Source: Acetobacter thailandicus
Lineage (GTDB): Bacteria > Pseudomonadota > Alphaproteobacteria > Acetobacterales > Acetobacteraceae
DNA: 64,000 bases
NCBI RefSeq assembly: GCF_011516655.1
Contig: NZ_WOSV01000002.1
Span: forward strand, 248,001 to 312,000
Direction: 5' to 3'
The notes beneath the pieces were generated by a model that was not told the DNA's origin, did not search any database, and was given only the letters and a program-made list of their open reading frames with translations. Of this stretch, positions 1-7,993 are shown in pieces (position 1 is the stretch's first letter; each line of letters starts with the position of its first letter). The position numbers and the translations under genes are program-made.

Positions 1-34
1 CCGAAACATCAGGTTTTTTCATTTGTTCTGACAT
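1..34 (-). CDS. Start of next riboflavin gene, probably ribBA (partial)
   Basis: Only the first 11 codons (MSEQMKKPDVS) lie in the window. The ATG at 34 is preceded four bases upstream by a perfect GGAGG (39-43 on the complementary strand), which decides the start. It begins inside the end of riboflavin synthase, so it is translationally coupled to it. In alphaproteobacteria the gene after ribD-ribE is usually ribBA (3,4-dihydroxy-2-butanone 4-phosphate synthase / GTP cyclohydrolase II). That identity is inferred from position, since too few residues are visible to recognise the protein. Confidence 0.5.
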   Translation of the reverse strand, partial: MSEQMKKPDVS

Positions 35-621
35 AAAACCTCCACGTATTTCGCAATGACATCAACCTCAACATTCACCGTATCGCCCGGTGAGAGCGTA
101 CCAAGCGTGGTGTGCGTCCATGTATGTGGAATGATCATAAGAGAAATCGTAAAGACATCATGATCTGCCGCGCCAATCTCATTAAGGGTGAGGCTTATAC
201 CATCGAGTGTGACTGACCCCTTTGCCACCATATAACGACGCAGAGATGAAGGGACTTCAAAGATAACCTGATGGGCATCTCCCGACGGAGTGCTGCTGAC
301 AAAACGGGCTGTGCCATCAACATGGCCCTGTACAATATGCCCTGACAGGCGTGTGGCAGGGGTTACGGCACGCTCGAGATTAACCCGCCCGCCTGTTTTC
401 AGTTGCCCTAGTGCTGTGCAGTTCAGTGTTTCACTACTGATAAAAAAACGGGCGACACCGGTTGGTGCCGGCTCAACTGCGGTAAGGCATACACCATTCA
501 CAGCTATGCTTTCGCCCTCGGCGATATCCTTAAAGCCTGTATCCACTTCTGCGATCAGTGCTTCTTCTCTGGCTTCAGCCAGAAGAACATGCCCCAGTGA
601 TTCTATGATTCCGGAAAACAT
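19..621 (-). CDS. ribE: Riboflavin synthase, alpha chain
   Basis: Catalyses dismutation of two 6,7-dimethyl-8-ribityllumazine to riboflavin, the last step of riboflavin synthesis, in the cytoplasm. The 200-residue protein has the classical MFSGI start and two lumazine-binding repeats: GESIAVNGVCLT at about 36-47 and KGSVTLDGISLT at 134-145. GHIVQGHVDG lies at 94-103. I place the start at ATG 621, with AGGAGCAGGT just upstream, not at the in-frame codon at 648. The gene overlaps the end of ribD by 19 bases, and the next gene starts inside it, so the three are an operon under the FMN riboswitch upstream of ribD. Also called ribC in some genomes. Confidence 0.95.
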   Translation of the reverse strand: MFSGIIESLGHVLLAEAREEALIAEVDTGFKDIAEGESIAVNGVCLTAVEPAPTGVARFFISSETLNCTALGQLKTGGRVNLERAVTPATRLSGHIVQGHVDGTARFVSSTPSGDAHQVIFEVPSSLRRYMVAKGSVTLDGISLTLNEIGAADHDVFTISLMIIPHTWTHTTLGTLSPGDTVNVEVDVIAKYVEVLCQNK

Positions 622-1661
622 ACCTGCTCCTGTTGACAGTGTACCCACTCCGGAAGCAGTGCCAGCGGGGTCACATTTTGACGTTGAGAGATAAAATACT
701 GATCCTGCGCCTCTGCACCCTGACGAATAGTCAGCCAGTCATCCCACAGATTATGCTGCCTGAGCGCTGCCAGAAGACGTGGGCCAGCCTCAGCCATAAG
801 CCACATGGCACTGGTTTGCGCGAGCAGCGCCGGCAAATGAGTCAGATCAGAACAAAAACGAATATCAAAACAGGCACGACGCTGATCGAGCCAGCTTTGA
901 GGCAAAGCATCCTGCTGACCACAGATAACCAGCAGGCGACGAACATGCTCATGGTCAGGAACATGGCGCACCGTGAATGACGGTAAATCGGCCAGAATAG
1001 TGCCTGTACCGGTCAGAATACCATCCGTCATACGGCGTATCCTGTGAGCGAATGTTAAAGAAGCAGAGGACGTAAATGTTATCTGACCGGCAGGAGGCAC
1101 CATACTCCCCTGCGCGTTAAGTGCCTGCTTTACTGTAATCCACGGGCGCCTGTGTATCTGCTTGCAGGCGAAAGGAGCCAGAAGCGCCTGACAACGTGCA
1201 AAAACCTCAGTTGCTCCACCAGCCTCAGCAAGCCAGCGCACAGTAAGACCCGCCTGTGCAAGGCGGGCTGCGCCGCTGCCATCAACACGCGGGTTTGGGT
1301 CCCGACACCCGATCCAGACTGTTTTAACAGGAGAATCCAGCAAAGCCTCAGTGCAGGGTGGCGTGCGCCCGATGTGATTACACGGCTCTAACGTAACAAC
1401 AGCAGTACGCACCCGTTCTATAACACCTGCCTCACGCGCCTGCTGCAGAGCAAGGCGTTCGGCATGCAGCTCACCCGCCCTGTGATGCGCAGCAACCAGG
1501 ACGATCTCGTCATGCTCATCAAGCAAGGCACATCCAACAGCAGGGTTAGGTGCCGTCTGCCCGACAAAACGAGCGGCCTCAGCAAGAGCTGCACGAAAAG
1601 CATGCAACACTCTGGTCGACACTATGGCGGAATTATTCTGAGAAGAAACCCTCTCCGGCAC
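603..1661 (-). CDS. ribD: Bifunctional riboflavin biosynthesis deaminase/reductase RibD
   Basis: Carries out the second and third steps of riboflavin synthesis: deamination of the pyrimidine and NADPH reduction of the ribosyl side chain. With a GTG start at 1661 the protein has 352 residues. The N-terminal cytidine-deaminase-type zinc site shows HAE at about 66-68 and PCNHIGRTPPC at about 93-103; the C-terminal half is the RibD reductase domain. The start is chosen because GGAGGT (1668-1673) lies six bases before GTG 1661. An ATG at 1697 and another codon at 1715 are in frame but lack a ribosome site, and a GTG at 1622 is also possible. First gene of the leftward rib operon, about 100 bases below the riboswitch. 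Confidence 0.92.
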   Translation of the reverse strand: MPERVSSQNNSAIVSTRVLHAFRAALAEAARFVGQTAPNPAVGCALLDEHDEIVLVAAHHRAGELHAERLALQQAREAGVIERVRTAVVTLEPCNHIGRTPPCTEALLDSPVKTVWIGCRDPNPRVDGSGAARLAQAGLTVRWLAEAGGATEVFARCQALLAPFACKQIHRRPWITVKQALNAQGSMVPPAGQITFTSSASLTFAHRIRRMTDGILTGTGTILADLPSFTVRHVPDHEHVRRLLVICGQQDALPQSWLDQRRACFDIRFCSDLTHLPALLAQTSAMWLMAEAGPRLLAALRQHNLWDDWLTIRQGAEAQDQYFISQRQNVTPLALLPEWVHCQQEQVCFPES

Positions 1662-1767
1662 CCCGACACCTCCATTACTCGCCTTACGACAAGACATCAC
1701 TATGGGGCGCAACAAGAGACACCGCGCCTCTCCGCCACAACAGCAGAAAGGACACCAGTTTCCTCGT

Positions 1768-1895
1768 TCTCTCTCATCCGGACTTTAACCGTCGGCTCCG
1801 GAATTACACCGGTATCTGCTGACCCTGCCAGAGGCAGGCGCTCGCGGGCTTGTGGACGAACCACTTACCGCCGGTTGGGATTTTCACCTCACCCC
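1768..1895 (-). promoter_or_regulatory. FMN riboswitch (RFN element)
   Basis: On the minus strand the conserved RFN blocks occur in order: GGGGTGAGGTGAAAATCCC, ACCGGCGGTA, GTCCACAAGCCCGCGAGCG, ACCGGTGTAATTCCGGAGCC, and GACGGTTAAAGTCCGGATGA. It lies in the leader of ribD, about 107 bases before the chosen GTG start. Binding of flavin mononucleotide is expected to reduce ribD-ribE-ribBA expression. The expression platform between riboswitch and gene is GC-rich, and the ribD ribosome site GGAGGT could be sequestered there; whether control is by translation or termination was not worked out. Confidence 0.93.
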
Positions 1896-2125
1896 GAGAA
1901 CGTCACACTCACTGAATGTTCCAGCGAATGTATTTTTACAATGGGTATATTTTTCGCAGGTTGCAAGAGCATGACACGGTAAAAGCGGATAAAATAAGAT
2001 ATTCTTATGGCTGTCATTCCCAAACCGGAATAAGAAAATCCCGATAATTCATATCGTCTCCCCTTGCATCAGATAACATTGCATGAAAACTATAATGACC
2101 TTCTATGCACAGAAACTGAAACACC
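1896..2125. other. Divergent promoter region, ribD leader / petA
   Basis: AT-rich spacer between the FMN riboswitch (leftward) and the Rieske gene (rightward). It must hold the rib operon promoter and the petA promoter, but I see no clear -35/-10 pair that I would defend. The petA ATG lacks a good Shine-Dalgarno sequence. Confidence 0.4.
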
Positions 2126-2785
2126 ATGCCGACACATCCCCCCTCATCTCCTGACACTCAGGATAAGCAGGACGACACACAAAACCCCTGCCGGCGTGAT
2201 TTTCTTGAAATGACCGCAATAGCAGGTGCCGTAACAGGTGCCGCAGCCTGTGCTATCCCCTTTCTCCAGGGGCTTCTCCCTCCGGAGAGCTTTTCAGAGC
2301 ATATGCCTGTGGACCTTGACCTGTCGCACCTGACACCAGGGGAGCAGCTCGTCACGACATGGGAGAATAAGCCGGTGTTTATTATACACCGCACCCGCGA
2401 CGACCTCATCACCCTGCAGGAGAAAACTCTCAGAGAACAGCTGCGCGACCCTGACTCTCAGGTTCAGCAGCAACCAGCCTATGCCCGCAACTGGCACCGG
2501 TCACTCAGCCCTGAATATGGTGTTTACGTTGGCATATGCACGCATCTGGGGTGTGTGCCTTCGTATAGTCCACCTGTCGGTGACAACCCGGAGCAAAATA
2601 AGGGGCATTATGTATGCCCCTGCCATGGCTCACATTTCGACCTCGCCGGCAGAGCTTTTAAAAATGCGCCGGCTCCATACAATCTGCCCGTGCCACCTTA
2701 CAGCATGATATCCCCCACCCACTTAAGGCTTGGTGCCAACCCCGAGGGCGAGACTTTCAGTTTTTCTACGATTGTTCAGATCTGA
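2126..2785 (+). CDS. petA: Rieske iron-sulfur protein of cytochrome bc1 complex
   Basis: Ubiquinol-cytochrome c reductase iron-sulfur subunit, a 219-residue protein that carries electrons from ubiquinol to cytochrome c1. It has a twin-arginine motif CRRDFLEMT (22-30) and a single hydrophobic anchor (about 30-51). The two cluster-binding boxes are CTHLGC (138-143) and CPCHGSH (164-170): ligands C138, H140, C164 and H167, disulfide C143-C166. Normally petA is followed by petB (cytochrome b) and petC (cytochrome c1). Here the next gene, 11 bases on, points the other way and is unrelated, so this gene is isolated. The function as a bc1 subunit therefore depends on petBC elsewhere. Confidence 0.9.
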   Translation: MPTHPPSSPDTQDKQDDTQNPCRRDFLEMTAIAGAVTGAAACAIPFLQGLLPPESFSEHMPVDLDLSHLTPGEQLVTTWENKPVFIIHRTRDDLITLQEKTLREQLRDPDSQVQQQPAYARNWHRSLSPEYGVYVGICTHLGCVPSYSPPVGDNPEQNKGHYVCPCHGSHFDLAGRAFKNAPAPYNLPVPPYSMISPTHLRLGANPEGETFSFSTIVQI

Positions 2786-2796
2786 ACGACAGGGAG

Positions 2797-3285
2797 TTAA
2801 AACCAGTCACGCTCCTGCGCGACATAGGTGTCGTAAAACTCCTCATCTGTTTTACAGATATAAATAATAGCTTCAAAAAAAGCGACCGCGTAGATCACAA
2901 CGCCCGGAAGACCGAGAAAAGTAACGCCTACAATGCTGACCAGCAGCATAATGAAGCCTGCTTTTTTGTAGCCCAGATAAAATTTATGAATACCCAGCAC
3001 ACCAAACAGCAGTGCAAGAACACTGGCCACGACACGGTTTCGGCCCTGAGTAATGGGCGCCCCCTGAGATGAGGGTTCTCTCTGTGGAAAATTAACAAGA
3101 ACGGGCAGGACAAATACAGACGTAGCGACCTCTCCCTTCACTTCAAAATCAACCCCGGCGCCAGGAATGAGAAATGAGGTATCAGAATGCACGTCAGCAG
3201 ACCCAAAATGGTAACGCTGCTCATTATTACCACTAATGAGGCCGTCTCCACTCACAGAATCATATGTAAGAACTGTCCCGCGCAT
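2797..3285 (-). CDS. TM2-domain membrane protein with cold-shock-like N-terminus
   Basis: 162 residues from the ATG at 3285; an in-frame GTG at 3291 is less likely. The C-terminal part (about 84-145) is a TM2 domain: an arginine-flanked helix, then GVLGIHKFYLGYKKAG, then a second helix and a third hydrophobic stretch. The first 40 residues (RGTVLTYDSVSGDGLISG, then HFGSADV) resemble the start of a cold-shock/OB-fold domain, where GxVxxFxxxxGxGFI is usual. Such fusions of a CSD-like segment with a small membrane domain are known in bacteria but have no fixed function. It ends 11 bases from the convergent petA stop. Confidence 0.7.
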   Translation of the reverse strand: MRGTVLTYDSVSGDGLISGNNEQRYHFGSADVHSDTSFLIPGAGVDFEVKGEVATSVFVLPVLVNFPQREPSSQGAPITQGRNRVVASVLALLFGVLGIHKFYLGYKKAGFIMLLVSIVGVTFLGLPGVVIYAVAFFEAIIYICKTDEEFYDTYVAQERDWF

Positions 3286-3354
3286 ATACACTCACAGAAA
3301 ATACTATTGTAATTTCTCAATAGCACGAAAAGAGCAGTTTAAATCTAAAAAATG

Positions 3355-3726
3355 CTATTTACGTAAGTTTTTCTCTCTTCTGATGCGGTAAAGAGTCGGC
3401 AGGAGCATAACAGCCGGAACAACAAATATACCGGGCACAACAAGCCAGGGCAGCGCTTCAGATATATCAGCTCTGGCACCCCACAGGGCCCAGCAGCAGG
3501 CTGCAGCCCATGTAAACAGATAAACCCACACACCTTCAGGCAAACGGCGGGCAACCAGATAACCCGACGCTGTAAAACCTACGCCCATAAAAAAACAGTA
3601 AAATGATTCACCACAAACGATAAAATATACCCCGGCACAGGCAAGGGGAACTCCGAGTATCAGGAGAGTAATAGAAAAAAACTCTACCAGCCACTCATTA
3701 ACTATTTTGGGAATTTGAATATACAT
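3355..3726 (-). CDS. SldB-like small membrane subunit of PQQ dehydrogenase
   Basis: 123 residues, almost all hydrophobic, with four to five membrane helices. Sequence pattern and spacing (GVYFIVCGESFYCFFMGVGF, then WVYLFTWAAACCWALWGARAD, then LPWLVVPGIFVVPAV) match the N-terminal membrane domain of PQQ glucose dehydrogenase. In acetic acid bacteria this domain also exists as a separate subunit, such as SldB of sorbitol/glycerol dehydrogenase, which anchors the catalytic SldA and passes electrons to ubiquinone. No SldA-type catalytic gene is adjacent: the downstream neighbour is the TM2 protein and upstream is an AT-rich desert. It may be an orphan anchor, a remnant, or a partner of a distant dehydrogenase. 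Confidence 0.65.
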   Translation of the reverse strand: MYIQIPKIVNEWLVEFFSITLLILGVPLACAGVYFIVCGESFYCFFMGVGFTASGYLVARRLPEGVWVYLFTWAAACCWALWGARADISEALPWLVVPGIFVVPAVMLLPTLYRIRREKNLRK

Positions 3727-4137
3727 ATCTTCTTAAAACCAGAAAACCGTGCTGCCTTTTAAAGCGCAGAAAAACCAGGTCAACCCCCGGCCAGTATTTT
3801 ATCATGATGCACCTGATCTACACCTTCACTGCGACAAAGTGCGTACCACAATAAAAAATATAATATGTTATTTCGACCTGTTTAAAATAAGATAAATAAT
3901 CTTCCTTGTTATATAGAAAGTAAGATTATAGTTTATATTAACAAAAAAAATAATTCATAGTTTTATAAAATAATGCTTTTCATCTTTTATTTATCTGGGT
4001 GTGAGTGCGATATTTATGGCTACCACGCATTAATGATTGTAAATAATTAACTTTATAAGCCAAAAATTCAAAGCCGATCACAATATTTTTCATGATTGTA
4101 ATATGTTGTGATCAACAAGGCAAATCAGGGCACACAT
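3727..4137. other. AT-rich intergenic region without genes
   Basis: About 410 bases of strongly AT-rich DNA between the SldB-like gene and the terminator of the catabolic operon. No reading frame with coding character, no tRNA and no long repeat is visible. It marks the left border of the accessory island and should contain the promoter of the SldB-like gene. Confidence 0.6.
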
Positions 4138-4170
4138 AAAAAAGCGGAACCTGAAGGCCCCGCTTTTTGT
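4138..4170 (-). terminator. Rho-independent terminator of the iac-like operon
   Basis: AAAAAGCGG (4139-4147) pairs with CCGCTTTTT (4160-4168) around a 12-base loop. Read on the minus strand it follows the last gene of the leftward operon by about 26 bases and ends in a T run. It is symmetrical enough to work in both directions. Confidence 0.8.
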
Positions 4171-4195
4171 AACACACTACATATGACAGAAAACT

Positions 4196-4591
4196 TCAAA
4201 TCGCAAAGAATGTTTCCTGCAGATACTGCCATAGCAAGGGCTGCTCTGCTGTACCTTTACGGAACATAACAGCTGATCCACGCTCATCGCGCTTACCATT
4301 CTGTGTCTGAATTTCTTTATAGGTTACAAAATACCCATCAGAAAATGAAGCTCTGACAACAACATCCTCAATTTCCATTACCAGACCAGGGCGTGAACCA
4401 AAAAGCTTCGGCAAAACTTCAGCGAAAGTCTCGCGCGCAACCGGCCGGCCTGCAGCTCCAAGCATAGCATAATCTGGTGTAAAGTGGTTCAGAATAAGCT
4501 GAGGGCTGGCCTCACCCTCCCCGCGAAACCAGCTCTGCAATAAAACATGCAGATCAACGATTTCTTTATGTGCCGCAACTTTCAGATCCAT
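4196..4591 (-). CDS. SnoaL/DUF4440-like NTF2-fold protein
   Basis: 131 residues with the pattern of NTF2-fold (SnoaL/DUF4440) proteins: N-terminal helix, then FTPDYAMLG, RETFAEVLP and strands ending in LLWQYLQETFFAI. It is the last gene of the leftward catabolic operon, 34 bases after the iacI-like gene and just before the terminator. Shine-Dalgarno-like AGAGAG precedes the ATG at 4591. NTF2-fold proteins in such operons are small isomerases, cyclases or lyases, or accessory factors. I cannot say which reaction it performs. It is not obviously the IacB of Pseudomonas clusters, whose sequence I cannot compare here. Confidence 0.7.
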   Translation of the reverse strand: MDLKVAAHKEIVDLHVLLQSWFRGEGEASPQLILNHFTPDYAMLGAAGRPVARETFAEVLPKLFGSRPGLVMEIEDVVVRASFSDGYFVTYKEIQTQNGKRDERGSAVMFRKGTAEQPLLWQYLQETFFAI

Positions 4592-4625
4592 AGGTCTCTC
4601 TTCTTCTTTGTAATCTTAAAATGAC

Positions 4626-5198
4626 TTACTCTTTCATCAGCACAGAGTAAGTCGGCATACTTTCAACCCAGCCATTTTGAAGCGGGGCAACAAAGACGTT
4701 TTCTGTACGGGTACGGGCAATTTTCCATACACCATCAACTTTACGAAACAGGTTGTTCAGCCGGCTTGAGCGCAGCAGTGACGACCCGTCAGAAAAAACC
4801 CAGGGCTGGCAATGAATCCACTGCCCATCTGCTTCATCGCCCTTTACATGAATCTGCTCAGACGTCAGATAATGCGCGTTCAGCAACAGAGCCGGATCGC
4901 GCTTCTGCCCCCAGAACCCGTTGAAGTGGTTACGAATTGCTTCCTTACCAACAGCGCGGCCAAACTGGTTATCGTAATACTCACCAACACCTTCCCAGAT
5001 TGCATCCTCTGTGTAGAGATCCATAATCAGGTCAATACGCATGGCATCATCTGTCACCCCATATTCAGGGCATGGCGTGTCACACAGGAACATATAGCGC
5101 GCCTGAATACGACGAATGTCAGCTTCAGCTTCAAGCACCTCAATACGTCGCTCAAGCGCGCTGAGACGTGTTGTGAAATCTGCCTCATTAACCGTCAT
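4626..5198 (-). CDS. iacI: SnoaL-like protein, IacI-like
   Basis: 190 residues; a short N-terminal coiled-coil helix (ALERRIEVLEAEADIRRIQARY) leads into an NTF2/SnoaL_4 fold with LYTEDAIWEGVGEYYDNQFGR and a C-terminal sheet strand (WKIARTRTENVFVAP). In the iac clusters for indole-3-acetate breakdown, IacI is a SnoaL-like small protein encoded next to the amidase IacH; here it starts only two bases after the amidase stop. The exact step is not settled in what I know of the pathway. The family assignment is firm, the iacI name rests on gene context. Confidence 0.68.
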   Translation of the reverse strand: MTVNEADFTTRLSALERRIEVLEAEADIRRIQARYMFLCDTPCPEYGVTDDAMRIDLIMDLYTEDAIWEGVGEYYDNQFGRAVGKEAIRNHFNGFWGQKRDPALLLNAHYLTSEQIHVKGDEADGQWIHCQPWVFSDGSSLLRSSRLNNLFRKVDGVWKIARTRTENVFVAPLQNGWVESMPTYSVLMKE

Positions 5199-5200
5199 CG

Positions 5201-6460
5201 TTATACATTCCCTTTATTGAAGCAAAGGACAGGCGCAGGCAGTGAAGGCAGAACTGTTTCCGCCCAGGCGGAGTAGTTCAGCAGCTCTTCATCCGCACCA
5301 AAGCCTGCGAGCAGCTGCACACCCACCGGCAGACCATTTTTACCCGTCAGACCAGGCAGTGTGAGTGTTGGCAGGCGCAGCAATGTCCATAACCTGCTGA
5401 AAATCGGGCTGCCTGTGCCTTCAGTCAGCAAAGGTGCCTCCCCCGGTGCAGCGGGAGCCAGCATGACAGTGCCGGGTGTTGCAAAAGCTGCTATAGCCTC
5501 GCGAAGAGCCTGCGCTTTTTCCAGTGCGGCACGGTATGTTGCGTAGGAAATCTTTTGTCCGGCTTCGAGCAGGCCTGTAATCTGCTGGCTGAGCATGTCG
5601 CGCTTATGTGTATATTCCCAGGCAAGAGCCTGTGAGGCCTCATAACTCATAATCGTAATGTGCAAAGCCGCAGCATCAGAAAATACTCGCATATCCAGCT
5701 CAGTCACAGGGACATGAGCCCCCATAAGAACGGCTGCTTTTTCTACCGCATTATGCGTACTCTCATCAGCTTCATCCCAGTGCGGTGTGCGACACAGCAG
5801 CACACGCTCAGGCTTCGTCGCAGCAAGTGTAACAGGTGCAGCAACCGGCCCTTTTAACACCGCATCTGCAAGAGCAGCCGTTGCAACATCGCGCGTCACA
5901 GTGCCTAGCGTGTCAAATGATGGTGCCAGACTTTTGACACCTGCAGCGGCATAACGACCATAGCTGGGTTTAAAGCCGACAATACCACAATATGAGGCGG
6001 GACGTGTCAGGGAAGCCGCTGTCTGCGAGGCCAGACCAATGTCAACAATACCAGCAGCGACCGCAGCGGCTGAACCTGTTGAAGAGCCGCCAGGCGTATG
6101 TGCCGGACCATAAGGATTAACTGTGGCACCAGGGCGGAAAAACGCGAACTCTGTTGTTACTGTTTTACCGGCACAAAGTGCCCCGGCATTACGCAGCTGT
6201 GTGACACAGGCTGCATCTGCCCGCGCATAATTCCCTTCATAAATAGCAGAGCCATGACCAGTCACATAACCAGCCATATCAATGATATCTTTTACTCCGA
6301 CGCTGACCCCTGTCAGCGGACCGGTTTTTGCTGTCGCTGCATCAGAGCGAATACGCACCGGATCATAAGTCGTAAAAGCTTTCACATCAGGCTCGCATGC
6401 TTCAAGACGCCTGATAAGAGCCGCAGCATGATCCTGCGATGTCACCTGTGGCTGTGTCAT
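5201..6460 (-). CDS. iacH: Amidase-signature hydrolase, IacH-like
   Basis: 419-residue amidase of the amidase-signature family. The Ser-cisSer-Lys triad is visible: K57 in GVKDII, the cis-serine in GGSSTGSAAA (124-133) and the nucleophile S150 in TAASLTRPASYCG. GatA-like proteins of this type include IacH of the indole-3-acetate pathway, where an amide/lactam bond left after indole-ring oxidation is a plausible substrate. AGGAA ten bases before ATG 6460 supports the start. The gene sits between iacG- and iacI-like genes with short gaps. The family call is secure; the substrate is inferred. Confidence 0.8.
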   Translation of the reverse strand: MTQPQVTSQDHAAALIRRLEACEPDVKAFTTYDPVRIRSDAATAKTGPLTGVSVGVKDIIDMAGYVTGHGSAIYEGNYARADAACVTQLRNAGALCAGKTVTTEFAFFRPGATVNPYGPAHTPGGSSTGSAAAVAAGIVDIGLASQTAASLTRPASYCGIVGFKPSYGRYAAAGVKSLAPSFDTLGTVTRDVATAALADAVLKGPVAAPVTLAATKPERVLLCRTPHWDEADESTHNAVEKAAVLMGAHVPVTELDMRVFSDAAALHITIMSYEASQALAWEYTHKRDMLSQQITGLLEAGQKISYATYRAALEKAQALREAIAAFATPGTVMLAPAAPGEAPLLTEGTGSPIFSRLWTLLRLPTLTLPGLTGKNGLPVGVQLLAGFGADEELLNYSAWAETVLPSLPAPVLCFNKGNV

Positions 6461-6499
6461 AATCTGTGTCTTCCTGATGGGTAATAAAGGAGTGAAGGC

Positions 6500-6982
6500 T
6501 TATGCAGCGAGGTCGAAAGCACCCCGGAAGTAAACGAGAGGCTGGCTGCTCTGATCCTGATGAAATTCTATGCTTTCAGGCCGCGCCAGAAAGATTTCAT
6601 GCGTGCCACCACGCAGGGTTTCAACGACACTTACGCTTATCTGCACCAGAGCGTCTTTGACAAAGAAATGCCCGTTCTCATCTCTGACACAATACTGATC
6701 GAAGGACTTACCCTCTGACCGGCCGGCAAAATGCATGGCCATGTCTTTCTGATCGCTTCTCAGAATACTGATGCCGAATTTCCCGGTTTCTTCAATCGCA
6801 CGACAGGTCGCACTTTTATGATGCAGGCAGATCAGCAAAGTCAGCGGATCGAGTGAAACTGAACTAAACGCGCTGATAGTGGCACCACACTCGCCCTCAG
6901 TGCCACGCGCGGTAATCACGGCAACACCGGTTGCAAAATGAGACATAGCACTACGAAATGCGTCAGATGTAACCGAAGTCAT
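6500..6982 (-). CDS. iacG: Flavin reductase, IacG-like
   Basis: 160 residues of the flavin-reductase-like FMN-binding family (HpaC/HsaB/DIM6-NTAB type): FRSAMSHFATGVAVITA at the N-terminus, GATISAFSSVSLDPLTLLICL in the FMN site, then FGISILRSDQ. It supplies reduced flavin, using NAD(P)H, to a partner monooxygenase. The natural partner is the acyl-CoA-dehydrogenase-like oxygenase at 10531-11682, as in IacA/IacG. The start is placed at ATG 6982, preceded by AAGGA; an in-frame TTG at 7003 overlaps that site and is rejected. Confidence 0.82.
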   Translation of the reverse strand: MTSVTSDAFRSAMSHFATGVAVITARGTEGECGATISAFSSVSLDPLTLLICLHHKSATCRAIEETGKFGISILRSDQKDMAMHFAGRSEGKSFDQYCVRDENGHFFVKDALVQISVSVVETLRGGTHEIFLARPESIEFHQDQSSQPLVYFRGAFDLAA

Positions 6983-7033
6983 GATAGTGTATTCCTTTCC
7001 CAAAGATACAACTACAGATGTGCATTTTATATT

Positions 7034-7993
7034 TCAGGCATCAACCACAAGAAGGGGTGAGCGCGAACGTGAACAGCACAGAGCAATCTGATCACTACGT
7101 TCATCATCTGTCAGATATTCGTCACGGTGCTCAGGCTCACCTTCCAGCACGCTGACGACACAACTGCCACAGATACCCTGCTCACAGCTGACGTTAACTT
7201 TAACGCCCACTCTTTTCAGAGCGTTAATGATGGTTTCATCAGGTTTAACCTCAACCCTCACGCCTGATTTAGCAGCAAGAACCTCAAAGCCTTCACCACC
7301 CGTAACAGGCTCAGCAGAAAAGGCCTCACGGTGCAGGTTCGATCCGGCATAACCCAGTGTTTCGCCTGCTGTAAAAACGGCATCCATCAGACCAGCCGGA
7401 CCACAGGTGTAAACATGCGTCCGGGTTTTATCAGCGACACCACCGAGTACCTCACCCGGAGAGAATAACGCATTCTCAGGCTGGCTGCAGTCATGAACAA
7501 CAACTGAATCAGCAAACGGTAACGAAGCCAGAAAAGGTGCAAAAACCGGACTGCGTGCTGCATAATGCAGTGCAAATGATGTGCCTCGGTCATAAAGCTC
7601 GTAAGCCATCGCAATGAGAGGCGTAATACCAATACCGCCACCCACCAGCACAGCATGTGTGCCATCTTTTGCCAGCGGGAAAAGATTACGTGGTGCACCA
7701 ATCGTCAGCGTCGCACCGGGCTTTACAGTAGCGTGCACCGCACGTGACCCGCCCCGTGAAGCCGGTTCGAGCAAAACTGCCAGACGATAGCACGAACGGT
7801 CTGCCGGATTGCCGCACAGAGAGTACTGACGCACAATATCATCGCCGAGAAACAGGTCCACATGCGCTCCTGCCTCCCACTCCGGCATGGGCGAAGCATC
7901 GGGCATACTTACGGAAAACGACAGTACGTCACCAAGCTGTTCAACACTGTTCACTTTAACCGCAAAAGACTGCGGAACCTGTCTGTCTGTCAT
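7034..7993 (-). CDS. iacF: Ferredoxin-NAD(P)H reductase of Rieske oxygenase, IacF-like
   Basis: 319-residue reductase of the phthalate dioxygenase reductase class. Flavin-binding RQYSL (55-59) comes first, then the NAD(P)-binding GGGIGITP (118-125) and CGPAGLM (197-203). The C-terminal plant-type [2Fe-2S] ferredoxin domain has C270, C275, C278 and C306 or C307 (CEQGICGSC, then LCC). It passes electrons from NAD(P)H to the Rieske centre of the IacC-like oxygenase. Its ATG overlaps the SDR stop codon (ATGA). A single protein thus replaces separate reductase and ferredoxin genes. Confidence 0.85.
   Translation of the reverse strand: MTDRQVPQSFAVKVNSVEQLGDVLSFSVSMPDASPMPEWEAGAHVDLFLGDDIVRQYSLCGNPADRSCYRLAVLLEPASRGGSRAVHATVKPGATLTIGAPRNLFPLAKDGTHAVLVGGGIGITPLIAMAYELYDRGTSFALHYAARSPVFAPFLASLPFADSVVVHDCSQPENALFSPGEVLGGVADKTRTHVYTCGPAGLMDAVFTAGETLGYAGSNLHREAFSAEPVTGGEGFEVLAAKSGVRVEVKPDETIINALKRVGVKVNVSCEQGICGSCVVSVLEGEPEHRDEYLTDDERSDQIALCCSRSRSPLLVVDA

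Noticed and set aside
1464..1982. Rightward reading frame across the riboswitch
   Set aside because: It runs through ribD antisense and the conserved FMN riboswitch; its composition is explained by those features.
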